Positions 21,723 through 28,985 of a DNA stretch of 28,985 nucleotides are shown piece after piece. The stretch lies in NCBI GenBank assembly GCA_900660155.1, contig CABFPE010000889.1:108991-137975 (forward strand). The letters run 5' to 3'. How positions within the stretch are numbered: position 1 is the stretch's first letter; the number at the start of each line of letters is the position of its first letter. The stretch comes from Hofstenia miamia (taxonomy: Eukaryota > Xenacoelomorpha > Acoela > Hofsteniidae). Both the position numbers and the translations under genes were made by a program. Below the pieces are notes generated by a model. The model had not been told where the DNA came from. It saw only the letters and a program-made list of their open reading frames with translations, and made no database searches.

Positions 21723-21893
21723 GCTGAAAGGATTTTTTTGGTGTTCTTATTTTTCACAGCTTTGAGCAATTAGAATTACATAGTAGCCTCCATTTTGAAA
21801 AATAAATTTAGAGGGTTGAAAATATCAATATATGCCCATAATTACAAACAGTGATTTATGTTGAAACTTAGCAGTTGTGTACATTACAATTAG

Positions 21894-22823
21894 TGTAGAA
21901 TCGGTGGCTAGGGACTATTGCGGTATTACCAAAGAACTAATTGACTCTGCAGAAGGTTACAAATGAGGCCTTAATAGAACATCCACGATTCTAGTGAAAT
22001 AACAATAATATATCTAACAAACAACATTGGTAATTCATCCACTGTAACTTGTAACTGTTTAGGTAAACATCCAGGATGACCAATTCATATGGCTTCCAGC
22101 CAAAGCACTACCTGAGGGGAAGGCAGCCCGTGATTTGAGTGTGCCATGCTATCCCAATTTTCTCATGTTTTAATTTCTATCTCAATTCAAATATAAGTCT
22201 TGTAGTGGTTCTTATTTCTCAGTTCACTATTAAATAGCACATAACTGCATTCACATTAACCAGTGGTATAGTATTGTCACAGTGTATAATTATTATTTGT
22301 GCATGTAAGAAATGAACAAGGGTCTTATTTTTCCTATGCCTAGCCATAACTTAATGCAGTCCATGATTTAGGCTGCTAATTGTTTGAAAGCTGTCGAATT
22401 GGTGTGCAGTTAGCAGGACTCCCAAATTGTCACTGTGACTTAAGCAATCATTATAATAAAAATGATACGATTAAGCAGAAAAGTAAATGTTGAAGAGAGT
22501 TGAACACGTTGAGGTGAGATAAGCTCTCGTAATCTCTTTTCCTCGATTGCTACATTGGTTGCCCTATTTATACAAAGTTTCAATAATTTCCTGCCTTTGT
22601 TTACAATTTTGAATCACATGATCACTTTCCCTCGCAAATTCAATTGAGCAACAAACAACATGTAATACATCATTGAGGGGACAAATTAATAGCAATGTAA
22701 ACTAACCTCGAAATTACTGAGGTAAAGTCAAAGTGACGCAATCACTACAAATTACAAAATTACAAAGTAAGAATTCGATTTAAATTTAATAATAAAATTC
22801 AAATGTCACTGAGTGACTCTACA
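21894..22823 (-). mobile_element. Solo LTR, copy 2, right-arm version
   Basis: Read on the minus strand it runs from TGTAGAGTCACTC (ending at 22823) to CGATTCTACA (starting at 21894), flanked by the same CTAA duplication (TTAG on the plus strand at 21890-21893 and 22824-22827). It is 930 bp, like the left copy, and keeps the TATA box. It keeps CG at seven sites that are TG or CA on the left, for example 22776-22777. It is therefore the less decayed version. Confidence 0.75.
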
Positions 22824-24690
22824 TTAGTCAGTGGCTTTGGAATGAATGTTGTTGGAGGGGTTCAAGTTACTGTTCTATAACATACTCTGATACTAAGTAT
22901 CTGACTTAGACGTCATGATATATTTGTAGTTGAAAGTGCATTTTTGATTCTCAAATTTTCATTCAGTAAGAAAAATAGCAAGCTTTAAACAAACCTTCAT
23001 ACCCAAGGACATTAATTAACTAAGAGGACTTATACTGTTTAAGTTAAACAATTTTGAAAAACTTTTATTAAAGTTTGATCTTGAATTAAATCATGTCTTA
23101 AACATAGAAAATCATACAGCAAAGGGCAAGCCTTTTTCCACATTTTCAAAGAATGTTTTCCAATCCTATTAGGAAATTTGGAAACTGAGCCATGGACACA
23201 TCTATTGCTGCTTTGAACAGTCTTGAAAATGTTAGAAATTTGTACTAGAGCCCATTGCTATACCTGCAATACTATAAAATTAAATTTTGTCTTTCAAATT
23301 TCCAATTTTTTAAAATTGATTTGAGTTATCTCAACACCTATGTTCAGAGAATTATAAGGCCTTGAGTTTAATGGGACCAAAATTGCAATGATCCCTGCAA
23401 ATTGGGATTTTTCATTCAAATCAGGTTGAGTTGAGTCAGTATCTTAAAATTCAAGTCAAATAGGGTCTCAAGTGAGTTGAGTCAGATTTCAAATTTCAGA
23501 CCTTGTCTAGTAGGCACATTGCATATGAATAGCATAATTTTAAACTCACTATCAAGCAATGCAGTTACATTTAGGATTGCAAAAATACAATTATGTAACA
23601 TATTTTTGCTACCATAATGGAATGGCAATTTTAAAAACATGACCATAATCTTAACTCATAATTTTTTTACATATACTGAATTTATATTTGGTTTTAACAA
23701 AATGATTAACTTATCTCCATTGTCATATATTATATCTTATGTCTATAATAATTGAATGGGTATAATTACAATATCTCTAAAAGTTTGATATCAATGGTTT
23801 TTATTAGATAAAATGATGAAGATGATATATCACCAGTGTTTTCATATCCCTATATATGCTGAGAATGCTGATTGAAGACAGTTTGGACATATTTGCTTAA
23901 CTTGCAAGCTGAATAAAACCATATTATGTGGGATTTTCTAAAATAATTTCATGCTTAACTTCATCATTCACAGGAAAAACCAAACTTGAAAGGCCCCCCC
24001 TGTGATAATGAGGTTTTAGCATAAAATGATTAGAAAAAATTTTTTGTAAAAACCATCCAATCTTAACTTTGTACTTGGTAAGGAGGGGCTACCAACATAG
24101 TATGATTTTCATACTAGCACTTTGAAGGAAGTTATGAATTTTTGCTAGACAATATACCTCAACCCCAATGACCAGGAAGACATCTTTGTGAAATATTTTT
24201 TCAATCACAGAATTATACACATTTTTTATATTAGGCAAACATGTAATGTACTATTCAATACAAAGTCAACACAAATCAAGTTGATTCAGCATGACACAAA
24301 AAAGGTTTTAGTGATTTTTAAATGCCCCCACTACCAGTTTATGCAATGAACCAAAAATTGCTAAAAGGCAAAAACATTAGTGTTTTGTAAGGCCTTATGA
24401 CTTAGGCAGTCTACAAAAAAAGAAAAAACCTAAATCCATAATCAATTGCACTATAATTGTAAAAATGCTACTCTTTGAGGAATGCTTACCAAATATGTTA
24501 AGGAAAATCCCCAAAACACTGTAAATTGAGCGTAAATATATATATTTTGGCTTTAATTTACTTGTTAAGAATAAAAAGAACCTTAGTAGTCATAATATCA
24601 TATTGTTATCTTGATTTTGTTTACAATAAGATAAGATAAATCTAACACTATTGCTAGATTATTGACACATAAATACAATATATTATATCA

Positions 24691-24700
24691 CTATTAAATT
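24691..24700 (-). other. Empty target site matching solo LTR copy 1
   Basis: Read on the minus strand, AATTTAATAG is continuous here. In the left arm AATTTAA is followed by the LTR and then TTATAGG. Flanking sequence (TTCTATTCTTTACCA on one side, TGTATTTATGTGTCAATAAT on the other) matches between arms, so this is the pre-insertion state with a single TTAA. Confidence 0.75.
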
Positions 24701-27700
24701 AATTTATTTTATGGTAAAGAATAGAATTCACAGAGAAGAGCTTCTGTTGTTTGATTCTTGAAATATTCATAATTCCATCCCATAGAAACAAGGAATTATT
24801 GTAGAAAGAAAAGATGAGAAATGAAATCATGTACTTGGAGTTTTAATGAATGAAATGCTCCACTCAAAGCTGCCACTGGTGAAATTGGCAAAAACCCAAT
24901 ATACTGGCTAAATCACAGATGAAGTTTGGAAAATTGGATCATGCACATATTTCTACCATAGTAACTCATAAATTGTGTGATGAAAGTTGAGCAGTGTATT
25001 TCATTACTGCAGTCTTGTCATAATCCAGGGCAGTTGAATAACAAAATAGGCTATAAAATCACTAATAGTGCTGAAAAGCTAAGAGATAAAATATTTAAAT
25101 ACCTGCATTAAGAACATCAGAACTGAATCTCTTAAATATTAATAGGTGTGAAAAGATTAAAATTTCTGCTTAGATCAAAGTCCTAGCTGCTATTTGAGAT
25201 GTGATGGTGCATTGTTAAGGTTATCCAAAATTAATGGATCACAAATTCTGATTATCTACATATGTTGAGAACAGTGAAGTAGATGCACATGGTCTTTGAT
25301 ATGGTTTAAAGACCATTATGTAAAATATTGTGAATGATGGGGAAATAGATCTAGGATTCATGTTGCAATAGCAATTTCATTAAGTGATGTCAATTATTTG
25401 TTAAATGATCATCATTTAGGTAATATGAAATTGTACTGATATCACAAGCAATAAATTAGTTTGCATAAGATTTTTGAAGTATTCAGAACAAATTTTAAGC
25501 TGCACCAATTATTCCTTGTTTGTTTTCCAATATTACATGCTTCATTAGTAACAAACATTGAAAATCTGAATAAATTTATCATTTGAATTTGTTTGTAATC
25601 TTCTATTGCCAATGTGAAGGAACTTCGTACTTATTATTTGTTTAAATCTGCTGAAGTTGCTTAGTAAGGTTTTGTAGCACTTTTAATTGTTAATATACTA
25701 CCAAAATCCTGTTTTTCTATTTAAAAAAACTTGAAAAATAAATAGTTATACTTATTCAATTGTTATAAATATGAGATGCATGACATTAGTAATAATTTTT
25801 TTCTTGAAACTCAATAGAAATTATGTATATGTAACAATGACTTTATGGATTTAAACTATGTCCATATCTTTAAGCATCCGTCCATAATGGCCTATTTTTC
25901 TTTTCACCATACCATAACAGTATCCATAAAATGGTACATAATTTTAGGGTACCATTCCATTACTGAGACCTCTGGTTCTTATATGCAGTTCACATTGAAC
26001 ATGAATTACATACTTTCTTAGGAATTAAATAGAAGAGCATCTATGAAATAGAAATTTGCTTTATGGGATAATGCTTAAGGATAGGCACAGATATCCATCT
26101 ATATTCATACTAAGGAAAATGTTAAGTAACAATAGGAGTTCATTTCTCTGCAAATGCTTATAGGATGTTTTTAAGGTTTACTAAATAATAACTGGAAACT
26201 TTTACTCATATTACTTTCAAAGAATTGAAATGATAGAAATAGAACAATTTCCATTTTTATACAACCTTCACAAACAATTCAGTTTATATCTAATTAACCA
26301 TCTTTTATTGCTAATTTTAAATAATAGTGGGAGATGAGCACTCCAAATGTAAAGGGTTTTGATTTTACTTTGCAAGTCCCCAAATGTCCAAACTAACCTA
26401 ACATCAGATAGGCCAACAAAACTATAACATATACATATTAAAATATTTACCTGACTCTTATTATGAAAATTTGTATAATATTTTATAATTCAGCCTAGAT
26501 TACAACTTAATAAACAACTATTTCTCTTAGCCCAAGACAAAATTTTGATGATCATTTAAATGTTTTTGATATTTTCACCTCATTTATGCTCATTTTTTGG
26601 CAAATTTTATCAAGAGCCAACCTAAAATGGCAGTGGTTTTTAAAATGATAAATTGAAATTTAGTCACTACCAGAGCATCATTGTTTAAACAACTTTTTAC
26701 ATATTTTAACTAAGAGAATATCTACTAGAGAGGTTACAGATAACATTTGCTTAAGGTAATGCACAACTAAATTAAGACATTTAATTTTTCTATTGAAAAA
26801 TCAATTTATTTTAAAATCAGGGCAAGTCTTTTAGCATTTTCATTTACTTCTTCTTTGCATGTATGTTTATGACACAATGCAACACCATGATTTGTTTAAA
26901 ATGTCTGGATTTTAAATACATTAATTATATCAGACAACTCATTATATATTGTAGCAAAAACATTTTGCTACAGATGTAAAATTTTCCTAATACTTTGTGA
27001 ATATGCAAACACCAAAATAAGTAGTGAAGAATTATTGTGCTACTTTCACTTTGCTGTAAGAATTTAACAAGTAAGCCATTCACTAATCAAATTAAAATGA
27101 ATTATTGATGTTTATGTTATAATTATAATCATGTAATGTTGTAAAATTGGTAATTCAAAAGAAGTCCAATCAGCCCCATGCCAAGTCTCAGTAATTACCT
27201 TAAGAATTTACTGATTCCTACGTTTTAATAATTGTAATACTGCAACCACACAGAATTTAATATAACTATTAATATTATATTTAAGTAACACTGCACCATA
27301 GAACTGGCTAACCAAAATCAGTTCTTCTTTTTTAGTTGCCTCCAGATTCAGACGAAATGACATGATTTTTAACTGTTTTTTACTCTGTATGTTATTTTCT
27401 ATCTCAGTAATTGTCAAAATATATTTATCCAATTTGAATGTAAAGATACATAAAATCCCTAATTGCTGTGGAAGTGCATTGAATAAAATGCTTATAAAAT
27501 TATAATACATGTCATTATATTATCTACACGACTATTTGTATACCTACATTAATTTGATTCAGCTATGGACTGCTTTCAGTGATGAGAGTAGTGCCCTTCC
27601 ACCAAGCAGCTCCCCATTAGCTTCATCAAGACCTATTCAATAATTTGCATCACTAGTATAATAAGTCAAAAATTCTTAAACAACGATTGGGTAAAAATTG

Positions 27701-27973
27701 AAGAACTAAAAATGTAAGATATCCTGTAAAGAAAACAAAACCACTCTAGAAGCAAGTATATTTAAAATTAATTAGAAATTACAAATTTTAAATTGGTATA
27801 CAAATGGCTGATAATAACTTAAATAATAACAATTAATTAAACCAACTTTCAATCTGCACTTTATTTACATTATGTGATTCTTCATGTCTTAACTACTCGT
27901 GAATCAGGCCTAAAAGAGACTTAATTGGACATAATAATCCAGTTGATCACAAACTAGGAATAACTTACAAAAA

Positions 27974-28110
27974 TGCTAAATACTGCCCTGTTAAAACCCA
28001 GGCCAGAGGTGTACTCGAGTTGGTGTTAAAAGGGCTCTACCCACATTGCTAAATTCGATTGGGGACCCAGCCCCTTGATGAAGTTATAATACGCGGTGGG
28101 TAGTTGGTCT
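27974..28110. other. GC-richer conserved block of unknown origin (right copy)
   Basis: The mirror of 7491-7627 with only a few changes, for example ACCCACATTGC where the left arm's complement has ACCCCCATTGC. No gene assignment is possible. Confidence 0.4.
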
Positions 28111-28216
28111 TTATTTTTTGAGGAATTTTTTTCAAAACATAATATAAAAGTGCAGTGGGCAAATTTGAGTGCTCTTGTTAATTATTTAGGAGTACATCCC
28201 TGCACCATGCAGTTGC

Positions 28217-28352
28217 TCTCACCACATAAAATCTTTCAATAAGGCTAGTTTCAGCTCGATATATTTTTTAAAATATTGTGCTCTCAGAATTTTTTCCATT
28301 GCTCTTCCTATTATTTAATAAACATTTCTAAAATAAGATTTAAAGGAGGAAA
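28217..28352 (-). other. Arm-specific block with no match to its mirror position (right version)
   Basis: The 136-bp counterpart of 7249-7381, of nearly equal length but unrelated sequence, between conserved flanks. No coding or TE feature is seen. Confidence 0.6.
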
Positions 28353-28616
28353 ATTAAATTGGAGTATTACAAATATAATAATATAATTTCATGAAGTTCC
28401 GCAAAATATTGAAACCGTCAGTGGGTAGATGTTACTATGAAGTCAAAAATTACAATTGTTAGGCCATTAACCACATGAGATTATATATTAGCGTGTTTTC
28501 TAAATTCTATTCATAGAGAAGCAATGCATAAACAAATATATGACAGGATACACATTCGATATTTGAGATGTCTGCTGAGTATGACAATGAAGTAATTGAT
28601 TGAAATGCATAGTAAC

Positions 28617-28621
<5 letters not shown>

Positions 28622-28647
<26 letters not shown>
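28622..28647. repeat. (TA)n, 26 bp
   Basis: The mirror of the 14-bp tract at 6958-6971. The length difference shows that outer-arm microsatellites have diverged. Confidence 0.9.
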
Positions 28648-28962
28648 CGCAAAATTGAAATATATGCAACATATATTATGCGTACTATATATACAATCTC
28701 TTTGGTGCTTACAACCCGCAGTTTCCTATTTTCTTTAGCAGAAATATAAAATGTGAGTAATGAGAAAAAGGGTAAATTTTTGTGTATGCATTTCAAGACC
28801 GTGCCAAAATATGATTTGGCGCTTATCAAGCGGTCTCCGCGATGGTATCTGATTATGAAATACTTTTTAAGCACAAAAAATTTCTTAGGAACCACCAGTC
28901 ACTTGTACATTTTGTTATATATTTATAAAAAAATTAAGTTAAAAACACCGTTTTGCAGTTCT

Positions 28963-28983
28963 TATATATATATATATATATAT
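28963..28983. repeat. (TA)n at the window end
   Basis: A 21-bp TA run pairing with 6617-6633 at the outer edge of the visible inverted repeat. Confidence 0.85.
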
Positions 28984-28985
28984 TG

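Larger units (their letters stand above)
18809..28985 (-). repeat. Right arm of giant inverted repeat (cut by window end)
   Basis: This is the reverse complement of the left arm, less the first solo LTR and the 164-bp segment. It runs to the last base of the window, so its outer limit is unknown. Like the left arm it shows no credible gene. The minus-strand frames at 27208-27510 and 28500-28895 are low-complexity or mirror frames without a domain; the second runs through a TA repeat. Confidence 0.95.

Noticed and set aside
28500..28895. 131-codon minus-strand frame as a gene
   Set aside because: It spans a TA microsatellite coding for alternating I and Y. The left mirror (6791-6982) is interrupted and differs by indels, so no shared coding frame is kept.
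1..28985. CRISPR arrays, tRNA or rRNA genes, bacterial-type operons
   Set aside because: No regularly spaced repeats, no tRNA box B or cloverleaf and no rRNA core motifs were seen on either strand. The exon-intron structure is eukaryotic.

Overview
The window looks like AT-rich, CpG-poor nuclear DNA of an invertebrate animal. It has spliced rhodopsin-class receptor exons, a short CCCTAA (vertebrate-type) telomeric tract, solo LTRs and many (TA)n microsatellites. There are no bacterial operons, rRNA or tRNA genes, or CRISPR arrays that I can see. The species cannot be named from this. Only one protein-coding gene is convincing, the 3' part of a G-protein-coupled receptor (GPCR). Most of the rest is intergenic or repeat DNA.

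Layout. Positions 1-803 hold a GC- and CpG-rich module bounded on both sides by (TA)n; it has LTR-like promoter and poly(A) signals. Positions 804-3996 are AT-rich non-coding DNA with an interstitial telomeric tract at 2088-2114 flanked by an imperfect duplication. Positions 3997-5731 carry two GPCR exons covering TM3 to TM7, with matching splice phases. Positions 5732-6615 are a non-coding 3' flank.

From about 6616 to the window end the sequence is a giant inverted repeat. The left arm (6616-17808) and right arm (18809-28985, cut by the window end) face each other across exactly 1000 N. The inner 2914 bp of each arm appear identical, including a 32-bp (TA)n tract of equal length. Outside position 14894 (mirror 21723) the arms differ by a few percent, judged by eye, plus indels. 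Two solo LTRs of one family lie in the left arm. The outer one (11086-11937) is missing from the right arm, where an empty site is seen at 24691-24700. The inner one (13795-14724; mirror 21894-22823) is in both arms but has lost more CpG sites in the left copy.

Reading. The simplest explanation of the palindrome is two allelic haplotigs, or one contig end used twice, scaffolded head to head with a placeholder gap. On that reading the arms act as an accidental two-allele comparison showing a TE presence/absence polymorphism, CpG decay and local replacement. A true inverted duplication with gene-converted inner arms is the alternative. I found no clear new multi-gene system. The points most worth following are the palindrome with its sharp identity boundary, the polymorphic solo LTR, the CpG-rich TA-bounded module and the divergent receptor fragment.
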